Numbered from the stretch's first letter, positions 24,322 to 31,345 are shown. The stretch: DNA of 39,766 nt from Cnuella takakiae (GCF_001953305.1 NZ_MTFE01000010.1:2809964-2849729), one strand, 5' to 3'. Numbers and translations: made by a program. Notes: a model not told the origin generated them from the sequence alone.

Positions 24322-25425
24322 TTAATTCACCTTCACCATATACACATAATCAGTAATCTTCTTCACCTGCTGTATGCGGTCTACACCTTTGAGGCTGCTT
24401 TTTGCAGGCAACTTTGTTTTGGCGTAAGCCGTATCCTGTTTCAGGGAGTCGAGGGCCTGGTGAATATATTTGGCCTGGGTGGCAAATACAACACCTTCGG
24501 CAGTTGTTTGCTTGGCGCTCAGCATACCCACTACTTCACCATTGCGGTTGATGATGGGGCCACCGCTGTTGCCGGGGTTGGCGGCAATGGCAATCTGGTA
24601 GGAGAGGGTATCGCCATCATATCCTGTTTTTGCCGATAGGTAGCCTTCGCCATAAACTATTTCATTGCGGGGATAACCCAGGGTATATACCGGTTCAGCC
24701 AGTTCGCCCGATGACCTGCGGATGGCGTAGGGCAGGGAAGCAGGTGCTTCAAAACTGCTGTCTGTGATCTTCAGGATGGCGAGGTCGCGGGCCAGGTCCA
24801 TATACACCACGCGGGCAGCCAGTTCTTTACCTGCACTGTTTTGCACCACCACGCTGCTGGCTTTATTTACCACATGTGCATTGGTTAATAAAAGTCCTTT
24901 GGTGGACAACAAAAAGCCGGTACCGCCTTTTTTATAAATAATGGTAGTAGGTGTGCTGACGGTAGTTTTAACCTGATCAATCTCTTTATCGAGTTCGCGG
25001 TTTTTGCGGTTCAGTTCTTCAATCTTCCTGCTCAGTTGGGCAATGTCCTTAGCTGGTGCTTTTGACGACAGCGACCATACCAGGCTGCTGATGGTAATAG
25101 TAGTGATACCGGCTATAGAAGCCGCAATTAGCGCAGTGCGCTTGAATTTATTTACCAGGTACACCACCTTGGCCTTGCCTTTCAGTCTGGGGGATTCAAT
25201 GATACCCTGCTCGCCAAGGTCGATATGAATATCATTCAGTTTGGCCTTGAACTGCCGCACTTCGTCGTGATGCGTCAATTGATGTATAAAGTAGGTATGC
25301 TCTACTACCAACTGGTCGATTTCCGTATTGGTTTTGCGCAGTTGCTCAAAATGCACCCGTTCATCAGGGCTCATCTGCCCGTTGATGTACCGTTCTACCG
25401 CCTCAAGTAATTTAATGTCGTCCAT
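24322..25425 (-). CDS. Membrane anti-sigma-like protein fused to a trypsin-like (HtrA-type) serine protease
   Basis: The 367-residue protein has four parts. Residues 1-95 look like an anti-sigma N-terminal domain (ERYINGQMSPDERVHFEQL). One membrane helix lies at about 97-118. A coiled coil follows at about 127-155 (SRKIEELNRKNRELDKEID). Residues 160-330 form a trypsin-like protease domain with all three catalytic residues: H184 in TNAHVVN, D214 in LARDLAILKI and S287 in GNSGGPI. No PDZ domain is seen. The topology places the protease outside the cytoplasm. It starts 1 bp after the ECF sigma gene, so the two are co-translated. The N-terminal domain probably holds the sigma factor; the role of the protease in signal sensing is inference. 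Confidence 0.85.
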   Translation of the reverse strand: MDDIKLLEAVERYINGQMSPDERVHFEQLRKTNTEIDQLVVEHTYFIHQLTHHDEVRQFKAKLNDIHIDLGEQGIIESPRLKGKAKVVYLVNKFKRTALIAASIAGITTITISSLVWSLSSKAPAKDIAQLSRKIEELNRKNRELDKEIDQVKTTVSTPTTIIYKKGGTGFLLSTKGLLLTNAHVVNKASSVVVQNSAGKELAARVVYMDLARDLAILKITDSSFEAPASLPYAIRRSSGELAEPVYTLGYPRNEIVYGEGYLSAKTGYDGDTLSYQIAIAANPGNSGGPIINRNGEVVGMLSAKQTTAEGVVFATQAKYIHQALDSLKQDTAYAKTKLPAKSSLKGVDRIQQVKKITDYVYMVKVN

Positions 25426-25426
25426 C

Positions 25427-25990
25427 TCAGGTTTGGCTATTGTATTGGCTAAAAAACAATTTCTTCAGGCGCACCAGGCATTTGTATTTCTGGTTTTTTG
25501 CATTCTCGGCATTGGTATATCCAAAGCTGAGCGCAATATCCTGCATGTTGCGCTTTTGCAGGTAGAAAGCTTCCAGCAGGCTTTTGCAGGGCTCACCCAG
25601 GCTGTTGATGGCTTTTTCCATCATCGAGAATTCTGTGTTGAGTCGTTCCTGTTCTTCTACTTCTTCTTCTACATGGGCCAGTTCCACTTCGCTGTCTTCG
25701 GCAATCATAAAGCGGTTTTGCTGCAACAGCCTTTTGAGCCAAAGCCTCCGGCAAATAGAGTAGATATAGGTGCGCAACTGGCACTGTAGGGTGAAGCTTT
25801 CCTGTTTGGCCTTTTCAAACAAAACGATCATGGCCTCCTGGAAAATATCTTTAGCATCTTCTGCAGTGCCGTTGTTTTTTACCACCAGCGCCTGAACCAG
25901 GTTATAGTTCTCGCGGTAGATGGTTTCTATGGCCTTCCGGTCGTTCTTTGCCAGTCCCCTCAACAATAAGGTCTCATTGTCTGCTTTCAA
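25427..25990 (-). CDS. ECF-type RNA polymerase sigma factor
   Basis: This 187-residue protein has the sigma region 2 (DAKDIFQEAMIVLFEKA, with the -10-binding helix) and region 4 (MQDIALSFGYTNAENAKNQ, the -35-binding helix-turn-helix) of extracytoplasmic-function sigma factors. The acidic insert EVELAHVEEEVEEQERL lies between them. The start codon appears to be TTG at 25990: an in-frame TAG lies 9 bp upstream and no in-frame ATG occurs before region 2. It is followed by its anti-sigma/protease partner after 1 bp. A promoter-like element on the minus strand (25999-26029) matches one facing the lipoprotein operon, suggesting autoregulation. Confidence 0.9.
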   Translation of the reverse strand: MKADNETLLLRGLAKNDRKAIETIYRENYNLVQALVVKNNGTAEDAKDIFQEAMIVLFEKAKQESFTLQCQLRTYIYSICRRLWLKRLLQQNRFMIAEDSEVELAHVEEEVEEQERLNTEFSMMEKAINSLGEPCKSLLEAFYLQKRNMQDIALSFGYTNAENAKNQKYKCLVRLKKLFFSQYNSQT

Positions 25991-25998
25991 CGTGCACT

Positions 25999-26029
25999 AT
26001 TTAATACCAAAATTTAAAAATAGTAACCC
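25999..26029 (-). promoter_or_regulatory. Putative ECF-dependent promoter of the sigma operon
   Basis: Read on the minus strand: GGGTTAC (26029-26023), 16 bp, then TATTAAAT (26006-25999). Transcription would start next to the TTG start codon. The pair mirrors the plus-strand element at 26063-26092 with the same spacing. It differs from the TTTG/TAnnTTTG housekeeping pattern. Confidence 0.65.
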
Positions 26030-26062
26030 TCAGCCCGGCAGAAAAAATTTTTTAAAAAATGC

Positions 26063-26092
26063 GGGTTACCTTTTTTCATTACGGGTATAAAT
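26063..26092 (+). promoter_or_regulatory. Putative ECF-dependent promoter of the lipoprotein operon
   Basis: GGGTTAC (26063-26069), 16 bp, then TATAAAT (26086-26092). The leader to the ATG at 26122 would be about 22 nt. Same -35 word and spacing as the divergent sigma promoter. Confidence 0.65.
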
Positions 26093-26121
26093 GCCTGTAG
26101 TCACCCCAAAAACAAACCAAT

Positions 26122-26358
26122 ATGAAAAAGATTTTAAGCGTTTTGGCCCTGGCCGTAATATTCACAGCATGTGGCAATAGCGGCGACTCTACCGAATCTG
26201 TACAGGATTCAGTAATGGAAACCATCGACTCTGCTAAAGATGCGCGTGTTGATTCCATCGAAGAAACTACCGATAGCGTTAAAAACAGGCTGGAGGATAC
26301 ATTTGAAAAAACCGACTCCGCCAATGCTACAACTGCTGATTCTGCCACTGCTCAATAA
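26122..26358 (+). CDS. Small Ser/Asp/Thr-rich lipoprotein, predicted sigma target
   Basis: The 78-residue protein has a lipoprotein signal peptide ending FTACG (Cys17 lipidated). The mature part is acidic and repetitive (SVQDSV, TIDSAKDARVDSIEETTDSVK), probably helical. Its C-terminus ADSATAQ resembles the end of the protein at 26616-26843 (DSASAQ), so the two may share ancestry. It is the first gene after the putative ECF promoter. No function is known to me; an envelope-stress or surface-linker role is inferred only from its position. Confidence 0.75.
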   Translation: MKKILSVLALAVIFTACGNSGDSTESVQDSVMETIDSAKDARVDSIEETTDSVKNRLEDTFEKTDSANATTADSATAQ

Positions 26359-26364
26359 GCGGGT

Positions 26365-26574
26365 ATGAAAAAGCTGACGCCTTTTGCACTGGTACTGTTG
26401 CTGGCTGCCTGCGGACCTGAAGGAAGGGATGTAGAGCAAAAAGTAGACAAAGTGCTTCAGAAAGTTGAAGACAAAACCGAAGTGCTGGCAGACTCTGCCA
26501 AAGAAAAGTATAAAGATGTACGGGATCACCTGGATACGGCACTGGATGCCGACCGGAATGATACCACAGAATAA
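26365..26574 (+). CDS. Small helical lipoprotein, second gene of the predicted sigma target operon
   Basis: The 69-residue protein has a signal peptide with the lipobox LLAACG. The mature part carries heptad-like repeats (VEQKVDKVLQKVEDKTEV, AKEKYKDVRDHLDTAL) that suggest one long amphipathic helix, like small outer-membrane-associated lipoproteins. It begins 6 bp after the previous gene, so both are almost certainly on one mRNA. Confidence 0.75.
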   Translation: MKKLTPFALVLLLAACGPEGRDVEQKVDKVLQKVEDKTEVLADSAKEKYKDVRDHLDTALDADRNDTTE

Positions 26575-26615
26575 ACGACTTAATTTTTTTACAACAAATC
26601 CTTAAAACACGACAC

Positions 26616-26843
26616 ATGAAAAAGTTCTTTGCAATCGCAGCCATCGCTGGTGTACTGGTAGCTTGTGGTAACAACGCTGAAAACGGTGCTTCTGCTGATT
26701 CTACTGCCCTGACTGTAGACACTGCTACCGTTACTCCTGACACTGCCAGCATGGGTGCTACTATGGACACCGCCGCTGGTACCATGGGTATGGACACCGC
26801 TACTACCGGTACCACTACCACTGACAGCGCTTCTGCCCAGTAA
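26616..26843 (+). CDS. Small Ala/Thr/Met-rich lipoprotein, paralogue of the 2552 gene
   Basis: This 75-residue protein has the lipobox LVACG and a mature region of D-T-A, TMDTAAG and DTATTGTTTT repeats. Its first 24 residues are nearly the same as those of the protein at 2552-2761. It starts 41 bp after the preceding lipoprotein gene and ends before a strong terminator, so it could be read from the ECF promoter. No clear promoter of its own was found. Confidence 0.78.
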   Translation: MKKFFAIAAIAGVLVACGNNAENGASADSTALTVDTATVTPDTASMGATMDTAAGTMGMDTATTGTTTTDSASAQ

Positions 26844-26903
26844 TCAATGGATTACACCTCTATTTTGAGGTCATGATATTTTATGGCAAGCATTCTTTAG
26901 TGC

Positions 26904-26936
26904 GTCTCCCCGTTCCCGGGGAGACTTTTATTTTTA
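26904..26936 (+). terminator. Intrinsic terminator after the lipoprotein cluster
   Basis: A perfect 9-bp stem GTCTCCCCG (26904-26912) with 26917-26925, 4-nt loop, followed by TTTTATTTTTA. Confidence 0.85.
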
Positions 26937-26946
26937 TCCCACCTGA

Positions 26947-26976
26947 TTTGTAACCCCCTCACGGGTGTTACCTTTG
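26947..26976 (+). promoter_or_regulatory. Promoter of the DEAD-box helicase gene
   Basis: TTTG at 26947-26950, an 18-bp spacer, and TACCTTTG at 26969-26976 form a near-ideal Bacteroidota promoter. The leader before the ATG at 26991 is at most about 10 nt. Confidence 0.7.
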
Positions 26977-26990
26977 CGCAAAATTTCGTA

Positions 26991-28673
26991 ATGACAACTT
27001 TTGAATCGCTTGGATTAAGCGAAGAGCTGCTTCGGGCAGTAACTGAACTCGGATACATCAACCCTACCCCTATACAAGAACAGGCCGTTCCTGTTCTGCT
27101 TTCCGGTACCAAAGATTTTATTGGCCTTGCACAAACCGGCACGGGTAAAACCGCGGCCTTTGGTTTGCCCCTGCTGCAACTCATCCAGGCCGACCAGCGT
27201 TACCCGCAGGCCCTGGTGATTTGCCCCACCCGCGAACTCTGCCTCCAGATTGTAAAAGAACTGGAACTATTTAAGAAGTACCAGCCTGCTATGCATGTAG
27301 TTGCGGTATATGGTGGATCTTCTATTTCGATGCAGATCCGCGACCTGCGCCGTGGCGTACAGATCGTAGTGGCCACACCCGGCCGCCTTATTGACCTGAT
27401 TGAGCGGAAGGCCATCAACCTCGAGCAAATTAAATATGTTGTACTGGACGAAGCCGATGAGATGTTGAACATGGGCTTCCAGGAAGATATCGAGGCCATC
27501 CTCAAAAACACGCCTGAGCGCGACAGCACCTGGTTGTTTTCTGCTACCATGCCGCCGGCCATCCGCCAGGTGAGCAAGCGCTATATGGACAACCCCGCTG
27601 AAGTAACCGTAGGTAAGGTAAACGCTGCCAACAAGAGCATCGACCACCAGTACTTTATTACCCAGGCCATGCACCGCTACGAAACCCTGAAGCGTTTGAT
27701 CGACTTCAATCCCGGTATGTATGGTATCATCTTTACCCGCACCAAATTGGATGCGCAGGATATTGCCGAGAAGCTGACCCGCGAGGGATATGATATTGAA
27801 GCCCTGCATGGCGACCTGAGCCAGGAGCAGCGCACCAAGGTGATGAACAAGTTTCGCGACAAAACCCTGCAGCTGCTCATCGCTACGGATGTGGCCGCAC
27901 GTGGTATCGACGTTTCGGGCATCACCCACGTAATCAACTACGAGCTGCCCGACGATGTGGAAGTGTACACCCACCGCAGTGGCCGTACCGGCCGTGCCGG
28001 TAAGACGGGTATCTGCATGAGCATCATCCACCAGCGCGAATCTTTCCGCCTGAAGCAAATTGAGCGCATCATACAGGTGCCCATGCACAAGCTGGAAATT
28101 CCCAATGGTAAGGATGTTTGCCGCAAGCAGTTCAACCACTTTATGGACCGCCTGCTGGCTACCGATATCAGCCATGGCGATTATGAAACCTACCTGCCCC
28201 TGCTGATCGAAAAGTTTGCTGATGTAAGCAAAGAGGATGTACTGAAAATGGTAGCTGCACAGGAGTTTGACCGCTTCCTGAAGTACTATGAAAACTCTGA
28301 AGACCTTAACATCCGCAGCCGCGATCCGCGCGACAGGAGAGAAGGCATTTCCGTTGACCGCCGCCGTGGCGAAGATGGTGGTGCTCCCCGAGAACGCAAG
28401 CAGTTTGGTGGCAGTGGCAACTATACCCGCCTTTTTGTAAACCTGGGTACCAAGGATGGCTTTTTCAAAGCCTCTTTCCTCCAGTTTATCCTCGACCTGA
28501 GCGACCTCCGCAAGGATGCCCTCGGCCGCATTGATATGAAAGAAATGAACAGCTGGGTAGAAGTAGACCCCAAAGCCGCCGATCAGATGATCCGCAGCAT
28601 TGATGGTAAAAACTTCCATGGTCGTAAGATTCGTATGAACCCCGCTGATTCTGCGCCTCCAAGGAGAAAATAG
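26991..28673 (+). CDS. DEAD-box ATP-dependent RNA helicase with a DbpA-like RNA-binding domain
   Basis: The 560-residue helicase shows all core motifs: the Q motif (TPIQEQA), AQTGTGKTAAFG, PTRELCLQI, TPGRLIDL, VLDEADEM, SATMP, HGDLSQEQR, ATDVAARGIDV and HRSGRTGRAG. A charged linker rich in RDRREG-type sequence (about residues 440-475) leads to a C-terminal domain starting YTRLFVNLGTKDGF and ending near RKIRMNPA, typical of the DbpA/DeaD RNA-binding fold. These proteins aid ribosome assembly or RNA decay, often in the cold. The gene has its own promoter and terminator. Confidence 0.93.
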   Translation: MTTFESLGLSEELLRAVTELGYINPTPIQEQAVPVLLSGTKDFIGLAQTGTGKTAAFGLPLLQLIQADQRYPQALVICPTRELCLQIVKELELFKKYQPAMHVVAVYGGSSISMQIRDLRRGVQIVVATPGRLIDLIERKAINLEQIKYVVLDEADEMLNMGFQEDIEAILKNTPERDSTWLFSATMPPAIRQVSKRYMDNPAEVTVGKVNAANKSIDHQYFITQAMHRYETLKRLIDFNPGMYGIIFTRTKLDAQDIAEKLTREGYDIEALHGDLSQEQRTKVMNKFRDKTLQLLIATDVAARGIDVSGITHVINYELPDDVEVYTHRSGRTGRAGKTGICMSIIHQRESFRLKQIERIIQVPMHKLEIPNGKDVCRKQFNHFMDRLLATDISHGDYETYLPLLIEKFADVSKEDVLKMVAAQEFDRFLKYYENSEDLNIRSRDPRDRREGISVDRRRGEDGGAPRERKQFGGSGNYTRLFVNLGTKDGFFKASFLQFILDLSDLRKDALGRIDMKEMNSWVEVDPKAADQMIRSIDGKNFHGRKIRMNPADSAPPRRK

Positions 28674-28703
28674 TTTGAGGTTTTTAGTTTATAGTTTTTT
28701 GTT

Positions 28704-28738
28704 CAAAGCCGGGCCTAGTGTCCGGCTTTGCTTTTTTG
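28704..28738 (+). terminator. Intrinsic terminator of the helicase gene
   Basis: A 9-bp stem CAAAGCCGG (28704-28712) pairs with 28722-28730, 9-nt loop, followed by CTTTTTTG. Confidence 0.85.
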
Positions 28739-28823
28739 TAAGCAGCAAGTAAAGTGGTTAGTGCCACCTTTTGTCCTCATAGTTAGTTGTATAATGAAAA
28801 TTATCACTGAAACTACAGGGTAT

Positions 28824-28908
28824 GTCATGCCGAACTTGTTGCGGCATCTACTTTCGTTCTCGGAGTTTACGAATGAAGTAGGGGGTGCCGAAGCAAGTCC
28901 GGCATGAC
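28824..28908. repeat. Palindromic repeat of the TGCCGAACTTGTT family, copy A
   Basis: Arms 28824-28838 and 28894-28908 match in 14 of 15 bp, with further partial pairing inside (GCGGCAT with GTGCCG). A related copy is at 37017-37069, and a short ATGCCGAC hairpin is at 12081-12100. Non-coding. Confidence 0.75.
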
Positions 28909-29017
28909 AACCATAAAGTACGCGCAACCCTCCTCATTCTGTAGTGATGTTGGAAGTCTAAAGTTCAAAGTCATATTCAGCTTTCCCAACATTGAACTTT
29001 CAACTTAGTACTCTTAA

Positions 29018-29052
29018 CTCATCACTCATCACTCATCACTCCTCACTCATCT
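29018..29052 (+). repeat. Five 7-bp tandem units CTCATCA
   Basis: Three exact CTCATCA units are followed by two with one change each. They sit about 20 bp upstream of the -33 element of the aromatic operon. Together with 28941-29010 (TTCAA-type words) they fill the rest of the gap after the helicase gene. Confidence 0.7.
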
Positions 29053-29073
29053 TCTAAATTTTCCTATAAAAAT

Positions 29074-29105
29074 TTTGGTGGTTTATTGAACGTCCTTTAA
29101 TTTCG
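29074..29105 (+). promoter_or_regulatory. Promoter of the aromatic amino-acid operon
   Basis: TTTG at 29074-29077, a 20-bp spacer and TAATTTCG at 29098-29105. Only 5 bp separate the -7 element from the leader-peptide ATG, so transcription probably begins at or near that codon. Confidence 0.6.
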
Positions 29106-29110
29106 AAGCC

Positions 29111-29185
29111 ATGTTATTGACGAAAGCTTATTACTGGTTTTATTTTAGCTTCTTTAGCAAAGAGGCCGGGAAGCTTTTGTTCTAA
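29111..29185 (+). CDS. Aromatic leader peptide (24 residues) of an attenuator
   Basis: The frame ATG 29111 to TAA 29183-29185 codes for MLLTKAYYWFYF, then SFFS, then a short tail ending in LLF. Nine of 24 residues are aromatic: three Tyr, one Trp and five Phe, eight of them clustered within residues 7-15. It lies directly after the promoter and 33 bp before an intrinsic terminator that precedes pheA. Codons 19-20 overlap the segment 29163-29171 that can pair with the terminator's left arm. This is the layout of a ribosome-stalling leader peptide; translation of it has not been shown. Confidence 0.85.
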   Translation: MLLTKAYYWFYFSFFSKEAGKLLF

Positions 29186-29250
29186 CTAAACCACAAGAAA
29201 TAAAAAGAACAACATAGAATCCCGGCCTAACATAGGCCGGGATTTTTTTT
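29163..29250 (+). promoter_or_regulatory. Transcription attenuator with antiterminator and terminator hairpins
   Basis: The terminator is a perfect 11-bp stem (29218-29228 with 29234-29244), 5-nt loop and a run of eight T. Its left arm can instead pair with 29163-29171 (9 bp), which lies inside the leader-peptide gene. A ribosome stalled on the Tyr/Trp/Phe codons (29129-29155) would leave 29163-29171 free, forming the antiterminator. A ribosome reaching the stop at 29183 would cover it, forming the terminator. The regulated operon starts at 29273. Confidence 0.85.
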
Positions 29251-29272
29251 AGGCACAAAGCCACATAGCAAG

Positions 29273-30103
29273 ATGATGAACAGGGTATCAATCCAGGGTT
29301 TCGAAGGCAGTTTCCACCAGGTGGCTGCGCAACAGTTTTTCGGAAAAGACGTTGAAGTGATTCCCTGCGCCACCTTCCGCGAAGTGGTAAAGATTGCCGG
29401 CAACAAAAAGGAAAGCACCGGTGGCGTAATGGCCATTGAAAATTCCATTGCCGGCAGCATTTTGCCCAACTACAACCTGCTGCAAAAGAGCGGGCTCAAA
29501 GTGGTAGGGGAGATCTACCTCACCATCAAGCAAAACCTGCTGGTAAACCGCGGCGTGCAGCTGGAGGATATCCGCGAAGTGCATTCGCATCCCATGGCCA
29601 TCCAGCAGTGTCTCGATTACCTGGACAAGTACCATTGGAAACTGGTGGAAACGGAAGATACCGCACTCAGTGCCAAGCATATTGCCAAAACCCGCAGCAA
29701 GCATATTGCGGCCATTGCCTCCAAACTGGCAGCCGACCTGTTCGACCTGGACATGATTGCGCCCAATATCCACACCATGAAGAAGAACTATACCCGCTTC
29801 CTGGTGGTGCAGCGCGAAGACATGGCCCTTCCGGTGATCGAGTCAGACAAGGCCTCCATTCATTTTCATACCGACCACTCGCAGGGTAGCCTGGCCCGGG
29901 TGCTCACGGCCATTGCCGGACAAGGCATTAACCTGAGCAAGCTGCAAAGCTTCCCCATACCCGGCACCGAATGGCGTTATGCCTTCCATGCGGACCTGGA
30001 GTTTGAATCGGCAGGACAGCTGGAGCAGGCACTGGATGAAATCAGGCCGCTAACCGCAGCCTTGGATGTGTACGGTGTTTACAAAAAAGGAAAAACCATT
30101 TAA
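29273..30103 (+). CDS. pheA: Prephenate dehydratase
   Basis: The enzyme converts prephenate to phenylpyruvate in phenylalanine synthesis. The catalytic domain contains AIENSIAGSI (for the ENS motif), HSHPMAIQQC and NYTRFLVV with the essential TRF. A C-terminal ACT domain begins near GSLARVLTAIAGQGINLSK and normally binds Phe for feedback inhibition. The protein has 276 residues and no chorismate mutase part; that activity is supplied by the fusion at 32278. Two adjacent ATG codons (29273, 29276) are possible starts. First gene after the attenuator. Confidence 0.95.
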   Translation: MMNRVSIQGFEGSFHQVAAQQFFGKDVEVIPCATFREVVKIAGNKKESTGGVMAIENSIAGSILPNYNLLQKSGLKVVGEIYLTIKQNLLVNRGVQLEDIREVHSHPMAIQQCLDYLDKYHWKLVETEDTALSAKHIAKTRSKHIAAIASKLAADLFDLDMIAPNIHTMKKNYTRFLVVQREDMALPVIESDKASIHFHTDHSQGSLARVLTAIAGQGINLSKLQSFPIPGTEWRYAFHADLEFESAGQLEQALDEIRPLTAALDVYGVYKKGKTI

Positions 30104-30115
30104 CGGAATACGACC

Positions 30116-31345
30116 ATGCAGATAGCAGTAGCCAATAGGTTGAATGGCATCGGCGAATATTATTTTTCGCAAAAGCTGAAGCAGATTGAAGAACTGAACA
30201 AGACCGGCAACCCGGTACTTAACCTGGGCATCGGCAGCCCCGACCTGCCACCGCATCCCGATGTGATCCGCGTGTTGCAGGAAGAAGCCGCCAAACCCAA
30301 CACCCATGCCTACCAGAGCTATATCGGTTCGCCTGTATTGCGCAAGGCTGCTGCCGACTGGTATGCTACCTGGTACGGTGTTACCCTCGACCCCGCCAAA
30401 GAGGTACTGCCCCTGATCGGCTCCAAGGAAGGCATCATGCACATCTGCATGACCTACCTTAACGAAGGGGATTATGCCCTTATTCCCAACCCTGGTTATC
30501 CCACTTACCGCAGCGTGGTGCAATTGGCTGGCGGCAAATGCCTGGAGTACGAGCTCAAAGCCGAAAACAACTATTTCCCCGACTTCGAGGCTTTGGAACA
30601 ACAGGTCCAGGCAATAAATAAGCAGCAGGGTGCTTCCAACTCCCTCCCCACCGGGGAGGGACGGGGAGGGGCTGTTAAGCTGATGTGGGTAAACTACCCG
30701 CACATGCCCACCGGTACATTGGGTACACCGGAACTGTTTGCCCAACTCATCGCTTTTGGCAAAAAACATAATATCCTCATCTGCCACGACAACCCGTACA
30801 GCTTTATCCTCAACGACCAGCCTGCAAGCATGCTGGCTATTGAAGGAGCAAAGGATGTGGTACTGGAACTGAACTCGCTTTCCAAGTCGCAGAATATGGC
30901 GGGCTGGCGGGTAGGTTTCCTGATGGGAGCAGCTGATCGGATCAATGAAGTGTTGCGCTTCAAGAGCAACATGGACAGCGGCATGTTCCTGCCACTGCAA
31001 CTGGCGGCAGCCAAAGCGCTGAGCCTCGATGCAAGCTGGTACGATTCGGTGAACCAGCACTACCGCGAACGCAGGGTTAAAGCCTTTGAACTCCTTGACC
31101 TGCTGGGATGTACCTACTCCAAAGAACAGGTAGGGATGTTTCTTTGGGCACAAATACCCGAAGGCTATGCCGACGGCTTTGCGCTCAGCGATGAAGTGCT
31201 GGAAGGTGCCCGTGTGTTCATTACCCCCGGCGGCATCTTTGGCAGTGCAGGCAATGGTTTTATCCGGGTCAGCCTGTGCAGCCCCATTGATAAACTGGAT
31301 GCGGCCATACAGCGCATCAAAGAAAGCAGGAGCGTGGCAGTATGA
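30116..31345 (+). CDS. Class I/II aminotransferase, probable aromatic amino acid transaminase
   Basis: This PLP enzyme of fold type I probably converts phenylpyruvate and 4-hydroxyphenylpyruvate to Phe and Tyr, judged from its place between pheA and tyrA. The cofactor Lys is K257 in SLSKSQNMAGWR; NPGYPTY and DNPYSF are the other family motifs. At 409 residues it is slightly long because an in-frame repeat codes for NSLPTGEGRGG around residues 174-187, next to a poorly conserved loop (QVQAINKQQGAS). Its stop overlaps the tyrA start by 4 bp (ATGA). Confidence 0.9.
   Translation: MQIAVANRLNGIGEYYFSQKLKQIEELNKTGNPVLNLGIGSPDLPPHPDVIRVLQEEAAKPNTHAYQSYIGSPVLRKAAADWYATWYGVTLDPAKEVLPLIGSKEGIMHICMTYLNEGDYALIPNPGYPTYRSVVQLAGGKCLEYELKAENNYFPDFEALEQQVQAINKQQGASNSLPTGEGRGGAVKLMWVNYPHMPTGTLGTPELFAQLIAFGKKHNILICHDNPYSFILNDQPASMLAIEGAKDVVLELNSLSKSQNMAGWRVGFLMGAADRINEVLRFKSNMDSGMFLPLQLAAAKALSLDASWYDSVNQHYRERRVKAFELLDLLGCTYSKEQVGMFLWAQIPEGYADGFALSDEVLEGARVFITPGGIFGSAGNGFIRVSLCSPIDKLDAAIQRIKESRSVAV
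30641..30671 (+). repeat. Palindromic repeat inserted in frame in the aminotransferase gene
   Basis: A 9-bp stem TCCCTCCCC (30641-30649) with 30653-30661 and a 3-nt loop, followed by CGGGGAGGGG. The C-run/G-run hairpin style is that of the intergenic repeats in this window and unlike the surrounding coding sequence. It is translated without a frameshift or stop. Confidence 0.75.

Noticed and set aside
27267-28619. A 450-codon frame opposite the DEAD-box helicase
   Set aside because: All helicase motifs are on the plus strand; the antisense frame has no domain or promoter.
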